Shown here: in pieces, positions 36,001-46,005 of the stretch
Layout of the letters: every line of letters begins with the position of its first letter
How positions within the stretch are numbered: position 1 is the stretch's first letter
NCBI GenBank assembly: GCA_024637295.1
Contig: JAGXFL010000001.1
Span: 1-64,000, forward strand
Origin: Sulfuricurvum sp.
Lineage (GTDB): Bacteria; Campylobacterota; Campylobacteria; Campylobacterales; Sulfurimonadaceae
DNA: 64,000 bases
Direction: 5' to 3'
Program-made: the position numbers and the translations under genes
The notes under the pieces: generated by a model
Told to the model about the DNA's origin: nothing
Databases searched by the model: none
What the model saw: the letters and a program-made list of their open reading frames with translations, nothing else

Positions 36001-37209
36001 ATGGAATCATGGCTACAACGTCGATTGTCCCGAATCTCGTTGCGGGAACTTAATTTTTATACGATTGTATTCATCTTATTTTTCACGGTTATTTTCTCTT
36101 CTTTACTTATTTACGATGAGTATCGTCAATTTACTACGGCATCAGAGGATACCTTTGCCGTCATGCGAAATGATCCTCATGCATTAAAAAGTCGATTGAT
36201 CAAGATCATTGTCGAAATTGCAACATTGGCACTGATTTTGTTTGGCCTGATCGTTGGGATTGCGAAAATCGTCAACAGTATGATCGGTCGGGATATGGAG
36301 CGGTTTTTGACATTTTTTGAATCGATACACGAAAAAAAGATGTGTATTGTCCCCAATGACCTTTATTTTAACGAGTTTAAAAAAATGGCTGGGTATGCCA
36401 ACGAAATGGCGGCGGTCATTTATGAACAAAAAGCGTCGCTTTACACCCTTAATGCCAGTTTGGAAGAGAGGGTAATACAAAAGACCCATGATTTAGAACT
36501 TAAAAATGAAGCGTTGAAAGAGGAACAAAAGTTCTCACAAGGGTTACTCGAATCGCATAAACAGTTTATCCGTTATGCTATCCACGAGACCCATACACCG
36601 CTTTCAGTTATTATGGCAAATATCGAACTTTTTTCCATGAATGAGGGACGTAACCGCTATTTGGCAAAGATCGAAGCTGCAGTAAAAAACATCTTCAGTA
36701 TTTATGATGATTTGAGTTATCTGGTTAAAAAAGATCAGATTGACTATCCTAAAAAAGCGATTGATTTAGGAGAATACGTTCAGAAACGACTCGAGTTTTT
36801 CGATGAAGTTGCCCAATTCTCGAATCTTAAGTTCAACTATCTTGAGCCGAAGTTCGTATCATGGGTACAGTTTAATGAAACCAAACTTCAGCGGGTGATC
36901 GATAATAATTTGACCAATGCGATTAAATACACCAAAAATGGTGAAGAGATCCGAGTCGGAGTGCAGTGCGATACAGTTGGGTGTATATTTTGGGTTGAGA
37001 GCCGCTCCCAGAAAATTCATGACCCGCAAAAGATTTTTGAGGCATACTATCGGGAACGTAAAAAAACGGATGGGTTTGGTCTTGGGCTTAGCTTGGTCAA
37101 ATCAATTTGTGATGAGGAAGAGGTCGAAATCAAAATATCTTCGGATAGTGAGCTGACCCGTTTCGAATACCATTTTAAAAAGGGCAGTGTTGAAAATACT
37201 TCTTCTTGA
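36001..37209 (+). CDS. Sensor histidine kinase
   Basis: About 402 aa. Two membrane segments (near residues 17-38 and 70-92) border a short periplasmic loop of about 30 residues. A coiled coil (LEERVIQKTHDLELKNEALKE) follows. The HisKA phosphorylation site is AIHETHTPLSVIM. The ATPase N box is NNLTNAIKYTKNG and the G box DGFGLGLSLVK. The start at 36001 follows AGGAA. It overlaps the response regulator gene and is followed by a porin and acetate genes, so it may sense a carbon source. The ligand is unknown. Confidence 0.9.
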   Translation: MESWLQRRLSRISLRELNFYTIVFILFFTVIFSSLLIYDEYRQFTTASEDTFAVMRNDPHALKSRLIKIIVEIATLALILFGLIVGIAKIVNSMIGRDMERFLTFFESIHEKKMCIVPNDLYFNEFKKMAGYANEMAAVIYEQKASLYTLNASLEERVIQKTHDLELKNEALKEEQKFSQGLLESHKQFIRYAIHETHTPLSVIMANIELFSMNEGRNRYLAKIEAAVKNIFSIYDDLSYLVKKDQIDYPKKAIDLGEYVQKRLEFFDEVAQFSNLKFNYLEPKFVSWVQFNETKLQRVIDNNLTNAIKYTKNGEEIRVGVQCDTVGCIFWVESRSQKIHDPQKIFEAYYRERKKTDGFGLGLSLVKSICDEEEVEIKISSDSELTRFEYHFKKGSVENTSS

Positions 37210-37855
37210 AGATGAGCAAATGCTTAGCGAAGCGATCCATGAGTATCTCCTCTCGCTGGGGCATCGCGCTACTTTGTTTTTTAATGGAGAAGAAGCTCTT
37301 GAAGTGCTTAAAAAAGAGACGTACGATCTGCTTATTTTAGATATCAATGTTCCCGGAATTGATGGATTGGAGCTTCTAGAAGCACTTCATACACTTAAAA
37401 TTCGGACTCCTGCTATCTACATCAGCGCCCTTGTTGATATCGAGGGGATATCTCGGGCCTACGATCTTGGGTGCTATGACTATTTGAAAAAACCGTTTCA
37501 TCTCAAAGAACTTGCTTTACGGATTGATAAAGTCATGCAAAGCTGCACACTACCTCAAAGCCATTTACGATTATCGAAGAGTTACGCCTACGATGCTTCG
37601 ACTTCTACTTTGATGTGTGATAACGTATCCCAGCCTCTTAGTAAACGACAGCTTCAAATCATCGATCTTTTAGCTCGAAACCGCAGTAGAGTAGTCGATT
37701 TCGACCAGTTTCGCAACTATGTATGGGTTGAAGAATACGTGGATAATGCTACTATACGGGCTGAAGTGAGCCGATTGAAAAAAAGTCTCAAAGAGGATTT
37801 TATTCAAAATATTCGTGCATTAGGTTACATGATCGATATTCCACGCAACCAATAA
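37187..37855 (+). CDS. OmpR-family response regulator
   Basis: 222 aa. The receiver domain (residues 1-115) has EDEQ acidic residues at the start, the acceptor in LLILDINVPGIDGLELL, and YLKKPFHLKEL. The C-terminal winged helix (about 130-220) has SKRQLQIIDLLARN and NATIRAEVSRLKKSL. It should bind direct repeats upstream of target genes. GTG at 37187 (or TTG at 37190) starts the frame inside the kinase gene. Tandem repeats at 37924 in the next promoter are a likely site. Confidence 0.9.
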   Translation: MLKILLLEDEQMLSEAIHEYLLSLGHRATLFFNGEEALEVLKKETYDLLILDINVPGIDGLELLEALHTLKIRTPAIYISALVDIEGISRAYDLGCYDYLKKPFHLKELALRIDKVMQSCTLPQSHLRLSKSYAYDASTSTLMCDNVSQPLSKRQLQIIDLLARNRSRVVDFDQFRNYVWVEEYVDNATIRAEVSRLKKSLKEDFIQNIRALGYMIDIPRNQ

Positions 37856-37923
37856 GTTACTTTTTTACTCATTAATCCTCTCGTATTTCACTTTATAATG
37901 ATAAATTTTTCTAATTTTACAAT

Positions 37924-37943
37924 TGCTACGTTCATGCTACGTT
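37924..37943 (+). promoter_or_regulatory. Tandem direct repeat, likely response-regulator site
   Basis: TGCTACGTT occurs twice, starts 11 bases apart, one helical turn. This is the spacing of OmpR-type dimer sites. It covers about -33 to -52 relative to the TATAAA box at 37964-37969, so an activator here could contact RNA polymerase. The regulator gene is immediately upstream. Confidence 0.6.
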
Positions 37944-37963
37944 TCGTTTTCATAATGGCACTG

Positions 37964-37969
37964 TATAAA
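37964..37969 (+). promoter_or_regulatory. -10 box of the porin-acetate operon
   Basis: TATAAA followed by AAGGAG and the porin ATG at 37987. The leader would be about 11 bases. A CATAAT at 37951 is an alternative. Confidence 0.4.
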
Positions 37970-37986
37970 ACTTACAAGGAGCAAGA

Positions 37987-39303
37987 ATGAGACATACGAT
38001 AGGTCTTTCACTCTTAGCGTCAGTATTCGTATTGAGCGCAACAGCAGCCGATGATTTTGCAGGAGCTTTTAAAGAAGGCAAAGTAAGCGGACAAGCACGT
38101 GCCTTTTACCTTAATAGAGATACATCTCCTGGAGCTGACCGTGATGGCTTGGCAATCGGTGGGTATTTAAAATATGAAACGGAATCATTAAAAGGATTTA
38201 GTCTAGGAGCTGCAGTTTATACAACAAATAAGCTTGATAAAAAAAGCGATATTGCAGCTAAAAACGACACGACACTGTTTGGTCAAAATGGTGATAATGA
38301 AACCTATCTCGGTGAAGCGTATTTACAATATAAGTACAGTAATACGATGTTTAAAGCAGGACGTCAAAAACTTGATACACCCCTTGCCGGAGCTGATGAT
38401 ACTCGGATGTTACCGAATTTATTTGAAGCGTATGTCCTGAGTAATACAGATATTAAAGATACTACATTGATCGCGGCTCATGTCACAAAGTTTGCTGCTG
38501 GAACGTTTGCAAACGCGTATGATGCAGGCGGAGCTTTAGGATTGACTTCAGGATATAGCAATGTCGCGGGTAATGCAACTGGGCATGTCGGTGAATTTAC
38601 GAATATGGGTGAATGGGCTATCGGTAGAGAAAATAGTGGCGTGAGTGCTCTTGGAATGGCGTATAGCGGGATAAAAGGGCTAAAAGTCCAGCTTTGGGAC
38701 TATTATGCGTATGATATTCTCAATGCGATTTATACGGATGCGACGTATGGTTGGTCGTATGCCAGTGGTATTGCACCGTATGTTGCAGTTCAGTATATAC
38801 ATGAAGATAATGTTGGTGATGCTTATGCAAGTAAGGTGCAAAGTGATTTTATCGCCGGGAAAGTGGGAGTCAAAATCGACAATTTTGATCTATATGGCGC
38901 TGTATCACATAACAGTAAGGATGCATCGTCTGCGATTAACGGAGGAACGATTACTCCATGGGGTGGAATGCCTGCGTATACACAGGGTATGGTTACGCGT
39001 CATCAGTTTATGGCGGGAACCGATGCTTACAAAGTAGCTGGTACTTACAATTGGAAAGACGCTGGTATGAATTTCACTACTGGGGTCTATTATGTTAGAT
39101 TTGATATGGATAGCTTAAACGGGTATTCGACAAATTATAGCTGGACGGCTAGTGAATCAGGGTTTGATATGATATATTCTCCCCAAGCAATGAAAAATTT
39201 GCAGTTACGCTTTCGAGGAAATTTTCCGCGTGACTTCAAAGAGACGGCAACATCGCATACAAGTTGGGATGAATACCGCCTTATCGCCAATTATAACTTT
39301 TAA
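37987..39303 (+). CDS. OprD-like outer membrane porin
   Basis: 438 aa. A signal peptide (residues 1-21, LASVFVLSATAAD) is followed by alternating beta strands typical of a barrel and a C-terminal YRLIANYNF with terminal Phe. The N-terminal GKVSGQARAFYLNRDTSPGA and GGYLKYETESLKGFSLGAAVY match the OprD family. It should pass small solutes across the outer membrane; next to ActP and Acs, acetate or another carboxylate is likely. A ribosome site AAGGAGC precedes the ATG. Confidence 0.88.
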   Translation: MRHTIGLSLLASVFVLSATAADDFAGAFKEGKVSGQARAFYLNRDTSPGADRDGLAIGGYLKYETESLKGFSLGAAVYTTNKLDKKSDIAAKNDTTLFGQNGDNETYLGEAYLQYKYSNTMFKAGRQKLDTPLAGADDTRMLPNLFEAYVLSNTDIKDTTLIAAHVTKFAAGTFANAYDAGGALGLTSGYSNVAGNATGHVGEFTNMGEWAIGRENSGVSALGMAYSGIKGLKVQLWDYYAYDILNAIYTDATYGWSYASGIAPYVAVQYIHEDNVGDAYASKVQSDFIAGKVGVKIDNFDLYGAVSHNSKDASSAINGGTITPWGGMPAYTQGMVTRHQFMAGTDAYKVAGTYNWKDAGMNFTTGVYYVRFDMDSLNGYSTNYSWTASESGFDMIYSPQAMKNLQLRFRGNFPRDFKETATSHTSWDEYRLIANYNF

Positions 39304-39315
39304 AGGAGTGATAGT

Positions 39316-39633
39316 ATGAAACAAGATATGGTAGATCGACTTAAGAACGATCCTGATTTTTTAAAACTGGTGCGTGTACGCAGCCGTTTTGCATGGACTT
39401 TGACCATTGTGATGTTGGTGATTTATTTTGGATTTGTGTTGACGATTGCTTTTGACCCTTCGATCTTAGGAACTCCGCTTTGTGATGGTTTGGTCACAAC
39501 GGTAGGGATACCAGTGGGAATCGCTGTTATTATCAGTGCGTTTCTTTTGACGGGGATCTATGTACGTCGTGCAAATGGCGAGTTTGATGAACTTACCCAT
39601 CGTATTAAAATGAAAGCGAAGGGGGAAGTATGA
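39316..39633 (+). CDS. DUF485 inner-membrane protein
   Basis: 105 aa with two membrane helices (near residues 27-50 and 63-85). The start [25 protein letters not shown] is the DUF485 signature. The E. coli homologue yjcH lies beside actP, as here, and is assumed to assist the symporter. AAGGAGTG precedes the ATG. Its stop overlaps actP (ATGA). Confidence 0.92.
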   Translation: MKQDMVDRLKNDPDFLKLVRVRSRFAWTLTIVMLVIYFGFVLTIAFDPSILGTPLCDGLVTTVGIPVGIAVIISAFLLTGIYVRRANGEFDELTHRIKMKAKGEV

Positions 39634-41291
39634 AACCAATAATCTTCTTACTGCTCGGGTCAGCAGGTATTTTTGCGGGTGAAGCCATCAGTGGGGCGGT
39701 CGAAAAACAACCGTTGAACATATCGGCAATCATTATGTTTTTGATTTTTGTGGGAGCAACGCTGGCAATAACCTATTGGGCAGCCAAACGTACGAAAACC
39801 GCCAAAGATTTTTATACTGCAGGTGGTGGAATCACCGGTTTTCAAAACGGTATGGCGATTGCGGGAGATTATATGTCAGCCGCATCGTTTTTGGGTATTT
39901 CAGCTCTTGTTTACGGAAAAGGGTATGACGGTTTGATCTACTCGATTGGATTTTTGGTCGGTTGGCCGATTATTTTGTTTATGGTGGCGGAACAGCTTCG
40001 TAACCTTGGTAAATATACGTTTGCGGACGTTGCCTCGTATCGCTTGCGTCAGATGCCTATTCGCACATTGGCGGCGTTTGGGTCAATTTTGACTGTTGTT
40101 TTGTATCTCATCGCTCAAATGGTCGGTGCAGGTAAACTTATCCAGCTTCTTTTTGGATTGGATTATGAAATAGCCGTTGTTCTCGTGGGTGTCTTGATGA
40201 TCCTCTATGTAACGTTTGGCGGAATGTTGGCAACGACATGGGTACAGATCATTAAAGCGTTCTTGTTGCTATCGGGTGCAACGTTTATGGCGATTGCGGT
40301 TATGGCCCACTACAACTTTAATTTTGAGTCATTGTTTGCAACAGCGGTTCAGATGAAAGACGTTTCGATTATGGCTCCAGGTAAACTGGTGAGTGATCCA
40401 ATTTCGGCACTTTCACTGGGTATTGCGTTGATGTTCGGTACGGCGGGTCTTCCACATATCTTGATGCGTTTTTTCACGGTCAGTGATGCAAAAGAGGCTC
40501 GTAAATCAGTTTTTTATGCAACAGGGTTCATCGGGTATTTTTATATTTTGACATTCATCATCGGTTTTGGTGCGATCGTTATGGTTTTCCAAAACCCGCA
40601 ATATCTTGATCTCGCAAAACAAGCGGTTGATGGTGGTTATCCGATCCTTGGCGGCGATAATATGGCGGCGATTCACTTGTCTCATGCAGTTGGTGGCGAT
40701 TTCTTCCTCGGATTTATCTCGGCAGTTGCTTTTGCAACAATCCTTGCGGTTGTATCGGGTCTGACGCTCGCCGGTGCATCTGCAATATCTCATGATTTGT
40801 ACGCCAGTGTCATTAAAAAAGGGAAAACCGATGGATTGATGGAGATGAAAGTCTCTAAGATCGCTACGGTTATTCTCGGTATCGTAGCGATTTTCTTGGG
40901 GATTATTTTTGAAGATCAAAACATCGCGTTCATGGTCGGGTTGGCATTTGCGATCGCTGCTAGTGCTAACTTTCCGATTCTTTTCCTCTCAATGTACTGG
41001 TCTAAACTTACGACACGCGGTGCATTGTTTGGCGGTTCATTGGGCTTATTAACGGCCGCAGTGTTAGTGGTCTTAGGGCCGACCGTATGGGTAGACGTTA
41101 TGGGTAATGCCCAAGCGATCTTCCCGTATAAATATCCGGCACTGTTTTCTGTGAGCGCGGCGTTTATCGGTATCTGGTTCTTCTCGATTACCGATAGTAG
41201 TGATGAGGCCGCCAAAGAGCGTGAGGCATTTGAAGCGCAATACATTCGTGCACAAACGGGTATTGGTGCCGAGGGCGCAACGGAGCACTAA
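39630..41291 (+). CDS. actP: Acetate/cation symporter ActP
   Basis: 553 aa, a sodium:solute symporter with about 13 membrane helices and a signal-like N-terminal segment. [31 protein letters not shown] is the ActP signature; [17 protein letters not shown] lies further on. It takes up acetate with a cation. It is translationally coupled to the DUF485 gene and followed 3 bases later by the DUF294 gene, in one operon with acs. Confidence 0.95.
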   Translation: MKPIIFLLLGSAGIFAGEAISGAVEKQPLNISAIIMFLIFVGATLAITYWAAKRTKTAKDFYTAGGGITGFQNGMAIAGDYMSAASFLGISALVYGKGYDGLIYSIGFLVGWPIILFMVAEQLRNLGKYTFADVASYRLRQMPIRTLAAFGSILTVVLYLIAQMVGAGKLIQLLFGLDYEIAVVLVGVLMILYVTFGGMLATTWVQIIKAFLLLSGATFMAIAVMAHYNFNFESLFATAVQMKDVSIMAPGKLVSDPISALSLGIALMFGTAGLPHILMRFFTVSDAKEARKSVFYATGFIGYFYILTFIIGFGAIVMVFQNPQYLDLAKQAVDGGYPILGGDNMAAIHLSHAVGGDFFLGFISAVAFATILAVVSGLTLAGASAISHDLYASVIKKGKTDGLMEMKVSKIATVILGIVAIFLGIIFEDQNIAFMVGLAFAIAASANFPILFLSMYWSKLTTRGALFGGSLGLLTAAVLVVLGPTVWVDVMGNAQAIFPYKYPALFSVSAAFIGIWFFSITDSSDEAAKEREAFEAQYIRAQTGIGAEGATEH

Positions 41292-41294
41292 CCC

Positions 41295-43118
41295 ATGAGC
41301 CTTTTTGATCAAAAAGCATTGCTAATGTCGATCCATCCTTTTGACCTTTTGGGTGAGAGGATGATTGAGCAGCTCATGACGCAGATGGATATTGCTTATT
41401 ATCCAAAGGAGACGGTCTTGATCGCTCCAAGGGTACGAGCAGAGTCTTTGACTATTATCATTAAAGGAATTGTTAACGAGACCGTTGAGGGGGAATTGCA
41501 AAATGTCTACTCTGAACGTGACAGTTTTGATTCCAACGCGCTGATATACGGGAATACGCAAAGTACGTTTATCGTAGCAGAGGACCTGATCTGTTACGAA
41601 CTTCCCAAAGAAGCATTTTTGAATCTACTTCAAGATGTTGAACCTTTTCAAAATTATTTTATGCAAGACTTCATCACCAAACATCAAAATCTCAAAGAAC
41701 GTCAGCATCAAAATGAGTTAACCCCGTTTATGGTATCGCGGGTGGATGAAATTTATCTCCATACACCGTGTTTTGTGGAGGCAACACTCTCCATCAAAGA
41801 AGCATTGCGCAACATGGCAGATCAGAAAGCTGATGTGATTCTTGTTCGTGATAGGGAATCTACGGGAATTGTCACCGATACGGATCTACGTGAAAAAGTA
41901 CTGTTAGCAGGGAAAGACACGCAAGATCACATTGGGGAGATCGCAACATTTGGACTTGTGACTATCCAGCGCAGTGATTTTCTCTTTAATGCATTGCTTC
42001 TTTTTACGAAATACGGAGTCAAACGGTTGGTCGTGGTAGAGGATGAGAAGATTATCGGTATTTTGGAACAGCTTGATCTCTTGAGTCATTTTGCCAACCA
42101 TACGCATCTTATTGCCGCATCGATTGACCGTTCTTCCAGTATTGATGAGCTTCAAAATGCACAGCGCTCATTGACTCATCTTATCAGTTCATTGACCTCA
42201 AAAGGGGTTAAGATACGATATATCTCGAAGCTCGTAAGTGAGCTTAACGCCAAGATGTATCGTAAAGTATTCGAACTGGTTGTCCCTCAAGAGTTACATA
42301 CTAAATGTGCTCTTATCGTGATGGGGAGCGAGGGGCGAGGTGAGCAGATATTGCGTACGGATCAAGACAATGCGCTGATACTGCGTGATGGCGAAGATGA
42401 AGCAGTATTTGAACCATGTATGATGAGGTTCAACGAGTGTTTGCTGCGATTGGGATTTCCCAAATGCAGTGGCAATGTCATGGTGAGCAACCCCTATTGG
42501 CGTCAAAGTGTTTCTGGGTATAAACGTATGATCTTCGAGTGGGTGGAGACACTTAATGAAGAGACACTTCTCTCGCTTTCTATTTTTTTGGATGCCCATT
42601 GTGTGGCAGGAGATGTGGCACTTTTGAACGAATGTTCACACTATCTTCGTGAACAATTTGAAGGACGCAGTGACGTTTTGGCCCATTTGGCAAAATCAGC
42701 ACTCGCATTTGAAACGCCTTTAAGCCTTTTTTCGGGATTTGTTCTGGGGCGTGAGGGGCATGAAAGTGAACTGGATATCAAAAGAGGGGGGATATTTGCA
42801 ATCGTTCACGGTATACGTATTTTAGCATTGGAAAACAAAATCGAGTGTACAAATACGACAGAGAGGATTAAAAAACTCAACAATATCGGATTGTTTGACA
42901 AGCGGTTTGCAAACGAGTTGATCGAGGCGTATGATACGTTACTGGGGATACGTCTACACTCAATGCTTTTGCAAAAGCAAAACAATGATGAGCAAAATTA
43001 TGTCAATCCAAAACTGCTGACAAAGCCAGAGAGGGATTTACTCAAAGATGCTTTTAAAATTGTCAATACCTTTAAAAAATTTCTGACCTATCACTTTCAT
43101 CTGGGAATGGTAGTGTGA
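41295..43118 (+). CDS. DUF294 nucleotidyltransferase with cNMP and CBS domains
   Basis: 607 aa. Residues 1-130 form a cyclic-nucleotide-binding-like domain, 150-275 a CBS pair, and 310-440 a DUF294 nucleotidyltransferase with GSEGRGEQILRTDQDNALIL. A DUF294 C-terminal helical domain completes it. Genes of this type often lie beside acs and actP. A regulatory or glutamine-synthetase-adenylyltransferase-like activity is suggested by the family; the target is unknown. Its last codon overlaps the exonuclease gene. Confidence 0.88.
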   Translation: MSLFDQKALLMSIHPFDLLGERMIEQLMTQMDIAYYPKETVLIAPRVRAESLTIIIKGIVNETVEGELQNVYSERDSFDSNALIYGNTQSTFIVAEDLICYELPKEAFLNLLQDVEPFQNYFMQDFITKHQNLKERQHQNELTPFMVSRVDEIYLHTPCFVEATLSIKEALRNMADQKADVILVRDRESTGIVTDTDLREKVLLAGKDTQDHIGEIATFGLVTIQRSDFLFNALLLFTKYGVKRLVVVEDEKIIGILEQLDLLSHFANHTHLIAASIDRSSSIDELQNAQRSLTHLISSLTSKGVKIRYISKLVSELNAKMYRKVFELVVPQELHTKCALIVMGSEGRGEQILRTDQDNALILRDGEDEAVFEPCMMRFNECLLRLGFPKCSGNVMVSNPYWRQSVSGYKRMIFEWVETLNEETLLSLSIFLDAHCVAGDVALLNECSHYLREQFEGRSDVLAHLAKSALAFETPLSLFSGFVLGREGHESELDIKRGGIFAIVHGIRILALENKIECTNTTERIKKLNNIGLFDKRFANELIEAYDTLLGIRLHSMLLQKQNNDEQNYVNPKLLTKPERDLLKDAFKIVNTFKKFLTYHFHLGMVV

Positions 43119-43732
43119 TGTTGGAGTCGTTGTTTCGTAGATGGAACCGCAAAAACGTGCTTGACTCAAAATATGAATGGCTTTTTGATCCGTATGATGG
43201 GGATGAAGTTGTGGTCTTTGATACCGAAACAACGGGCTTGGATACCAAAAAAGATGCGATTATAAGTATAGGCGCGGTCAAGGTAAGAGGCAATAAGATC
43301 CTTAGTTCCCAGAGCTTTGAGCTGTTCTTAAAAGCATCCAAAGAGATCAGTACTCAGAGTATCAAAATTCATCATATACGCCCCTGTGATCTGGAACATG
43401 CGGTTGAGCCGCTTGAAGCGGCACGAGCATTCTTGGAATTTATCGGTAATCGACCCTTGATCGGCTATTATCTTGAGTTTGATATGGCAATGATTAATCG
43501 CCTTATAAAGCCATGGCTTGGGGTTACTTTGCCTAATAAACAAATAGAAGTTTCTGGGCTATATTTTGATAAAAAAATTGCTTTGATTCCGCAAGGAAAT
43601 ATTGATTTACGCTTTGATACAATCCTCCGAGATTTAAATATTCCGAGGATGGGTCAGCACAATGCATTGAACGATGCAATCATGACTGCCATGATCTATA
43701 TAAAGTTACAACAACCATTTAAACTACATTAA
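43118..43732 (+). CDS. DnaQ-like 3'-5' exonuclease in the acetate operon
   Basis: About 204 aa. ExoI is VVFDTETTGLDTKKDAIISIG. ExoII is IGYYLEFDMAMINRL. ExoIII is HNALNDAIMTAMIYIKL. These are complete DEDDh residues. The start can be GTG at 43115 or ATG at 43118; TGATG overlap with the DUF294 stop favours the latter. Neighbouring DUF294 and exonuclease genes recur in acetate operons of Proteobacteria, as I recall, but the biochemical link to acetate is not explained. Confidence 0.85.
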   Translation: MLESLFRRWNRKNVLDSKYEWLFDPYDGDEVVVFDTETTGLDTKKDAIISIGAVKVRGNKILSSQSFELFLKASKEISTQSIKIHHIRPCDLEHAVEPLEAARAFLEFIGNRPLIGYYLEFDMAMINRLIKPWLGVTLPNKQIEVSGLYFDKKIALIPQGNIDLRFDTILRDLNIPRMGQHNALNDAIMTAMIYIKLQQPFKLH

Positions 43733-43744
43733 GAGGAATTAAAA

Positions 43745-45703
43745 ATGAGTACTATCGTAAAACCGACTTTTCAACCTAATCGAGAGTTTTCAAAACAAGC
43801 ACGTATTAAAAATATGTGCGAGTATAACGATCTTCAAACATGGGCGTCAGAGGATTATGAAGGCTTTTGGGGACATTTTGCCAACGAAAAAATCGATTGG
43901 TTCTCTCCTTATACGCAAGTTCTTGATGAGAGTACTGCACCGTTTTATAAGTGGTTTGTAAATGGTAAATTGAATGTCGCATACCAATGTATCGACCGTC
44001 ACCTCACGTCTCGTAAAAACAAAGCGGCGATCATTTTCGAAGGTGATCGTGGTGATAAACAGATCATTACCTATCTCGAACTGTATTACAACGTCAATAA
44101 ATTTGCAAATCTTCTTAAAAATGAGTTCAGTGTCAAAAAAGGTGACCGTGTTGTTATCTATATGCCGATGATCCCGGAAGCTGCGTATGCGATGTTAGCA
44201 TGTGCTCGTATCGGTGCTATTCACTCGATCGTCTTCGGTGGATTTTCTTCTGAGGCGCTCAAAGACAGAATCGAAGATGCCGATGCAAAAGTGGTCATCA
44301 CAGCCGATGGTGCCTTTAGAAAAGATAAGCCGTATATGCTAAAGCCGGTTGTCGATGAAGCATTGAGTGGGAGTACTCCGGTACAAAAAGTCTTGGTCGT
44401 TGAGAGAAATAATGAAGAGATCACATGGGTAGCAGGACGTGACTACTCGTATAATGAACTGATCAAAAATCAATCAAGTACATGTGAGCCGGAAGTGATG
44501 GATGCAGAAGATCCTCTCTTCTTACTCTACACATCAGGTTCAACGGGAAAACCAAAAGGGGTTCAACACAACAGTGCAGGGTATATCCTTTGGGCTCAGA
44601 TGACAATGGAATGGGTATTTGATGTCAAAGAAAACGATACCTATTGGTGTACTGCAGACGTTGGCTGGATCACTGGGCACACCTATATCGTTTACGGACC
44701 GCTTGCTATGGGTGCTACAACAGTGATGTTTGAAGGAGTACCTACGTATCCTGATGCCGGGCGTCCGTGGAAAATGGTCGAAGAGTATAAGATCAATCAG
44801 TTCTATACCGCTCCAACAGCGATCCGTGTTTTGCACAAAATGGGTGAAGATGAACCGGCTAAATACGACCTCTCCTCTTTAAAAGTCTTGGGTACCGTTG
44901 GTGAACCGATCGATCCTCCGGCATGGAAATGGTATTATGAGGCAGTCGGCGGCAGTAAATGTGCTATCGTTGATACGTACTGGCAAACGGAGACGGGCGG
45001 TCACATCGTCTCTCCACTTCCGGGTGCGACACCGATCAAACCAGCTTGCGCGACGTTCCCTCTTCCGGGTATCATCGCTGAGATCCTTGATCCGCAAACA
45101 GGGGTAAAAGTTGAAGCAGGGGAGAGCGGTTATATGTGTGTAACACGTCCTTGGCCATCAATGATTCGCGGAATTTGGGGTGATCCTGAGCGTTTTGTAA
45201 AATCGTATTTCGGTGATGTCAAAAAAGATGGACAACCTGTTTACTTTACCGGTGACGGCGCTATCTATGATGAAGAGGGATACATCACTATCACAGGTCG
45301 TACCGATGACGTTATCAACGTTTCCGGTCACCGTATGGGTACCGCAGAAGTAGAAGCAGCGTGTAAAAAACATGCAAATGTGGCGGAAGTAGCCGTTGTC
45401 GGTAAACCGCATGAACTCAAAGGTGAAGGTATTTTCGCGTATATCGTTTTAAAAAGCGAGGACACGGTGGGTGAAGAGATGGAGATGGTCAAGGAGATCA
45501 ATAAAGTCATCACCAAAGAGATCGGAAACATCGCTATTTGTGATGACATCGTTTTCGTACCGGGCTTGCCGAAAACACGTTCAGGAAAAATCATGCGCCG
45601 TATACTTCGCTCTATCGCGAAAGGCGAAGCAATCACGCAAGATATCTCGACTCTCGAAGACCCGAGTATCGTTGCTACGATCGAAGCGAAAGTTAAAGGG
45701 TAA
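43745..45703 (+). CDS. acs: Acetyl-CoA synthetase
   Basis: 652 aa. Acs activates acetate to acetyl-CoA through acetyl-AMP. It has the ATP loop [16 protein letters not shown], the adenylate-forming WWQTETGG-like [17 protein letters not shown], and the C-terminal [12 protein letters not shown] with the lysine acetylated in other species. Length is typical. AAGAGGAA precedes the ATG. It is the last gene of the porin-DUF485-actP-DUF294-exonuclease operon and is followed by a terminator with nine T residues. Confidence 0.98.
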   Translation: MSTIVKPTFQPNREFSKQARIKNMCEYNDLQTWASEDYEGFWGHFANEKIDWFSPYTQVLDESTAPFYKWFVNGKLNVAYQCIDRHLTSRKNKAAIIFEGDRGDKQIITYLELYYNVNKFANLLKNEFSVKKGDRVVIYMPMIPEAAYAMLACARIGAIHSIVFGGFSSEALKDRIEDADAKVVITADGAFRKDKPYMLKPVVDEALSGSTPVQKVLVVERNNEEITWVAGRDYSYNELIKNQSSTCEPEVMDAEDPLFLLYTSGSTGKPKGVQHNSAGYILWAQMTMEWVFDVKENDTYWCTADVGWITGHTYIVYGPLAMGATTVMFEGVPTYPDAGRPWKMVEEYKINQFYTAPTAIRVLHKMGEDEPAKYDLSSLKVLGTVGEPIDPPAWKWYYEAVGGSKCAIVDTYWQTETGGHIVSPLPGATPIKPACATFPLPGIIAEILDPQTGVKVEAGESGYMCVTRPWPSMIRGIWGDPERFVKSYFGDVKKDGQPVYFTGDGAIYDEEGYITITGRTDDVINVSGHRMGTAEVEAACKKHANVAEVAVVGKPHELKGEGIFAYIVLKSEDTVGEEMEMVKEINKVITKEIGNIAICDDIVFVPGLPKTRSGKIMRRILRSIAKGEAITQDISTLEDPSIVATIEAKVKG

Positions 45704-45727
45704 GTTTTAGAATAGTAAAAAATATGT

Positions 45728-45733
45728 TATAAT
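45728..45733 (+). promoter_or_regulatory. -10 box between acs and its terminator
   Basis: TATAAT at 45728-45733, 25 bases after the acs stop and about 50 before the terminator hairpin. No gene lies between, so it could start a short RNA (see findings). The 300-base region 45704-46005 contains this box, the terminator, a second hairpin at 45919 and no gene I can support. Confidence 0.35.
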
Positions 45734-45763
45734 TTTTTCGTGAGTATAACTTTTCTGTGAATT

Positions 45764-45810
45764 CAATGGAGCGGCAACGCTAAGGCTAAGGGAGTAATTA
45801 CCCCTTGGCC
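45764..45810 (+). repeat. Hairpin repeat containing the acs terminator stem
   Basis: CAATGGAGCGGCAA, a short spacer and the hairpin GGCTAAGGGAGTAATTACCC with CTTGGCC. It is about 85% identical to the minus-strand copy at 33402-33449. Confidence 0.7.
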
Positions 45811-45819
45811 TTTTTTTTT
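45784..45819 (+). terminator. Rho-independent terminator of the acetate operon
   Basis: A 9-bp stem (45784-45792 with 45802-45810, one G-T pair) is followed by nine T residues at 45811-45819. It ends transcription 80 bases after acs. Confidence 0.9.
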
Positions 45820-45918
45820 GCCCTCCAAAGAATTCTCAGAAGGGGGTCTTTATGGATAAGCTTATACTCACACTATTGCTTATGTGTCTTTTTGCACCTA
45901 TGCTCAATTGAGTGTAGC

Positions 45919-45938
45919 CAAGGGGTTTACGCCCCTTG
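45919..45938 (+). repeat. CAAGGGG hairpin
   Basis: CAAGGGG and CCCCTTG pair perfectly around TTTACG, followed by a run of C. It resembles the core of the hairpins at 33402 and 45784 and belongs to the same loose family. Confidence 0.55.
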
Positions 45939-46005
45939 CCCCCCTAAAACATTTGCTTTTTCTATATTTTTTAGCTATTCTGTTTATACAAAATAAAACA
46001 TAATA

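Noticed and set aside
45805-45996. Plus-strand frame of 63 codons after acs
   Set aside because: It starts inside the terminator and runs across two hairpins; composition is not protein-like.
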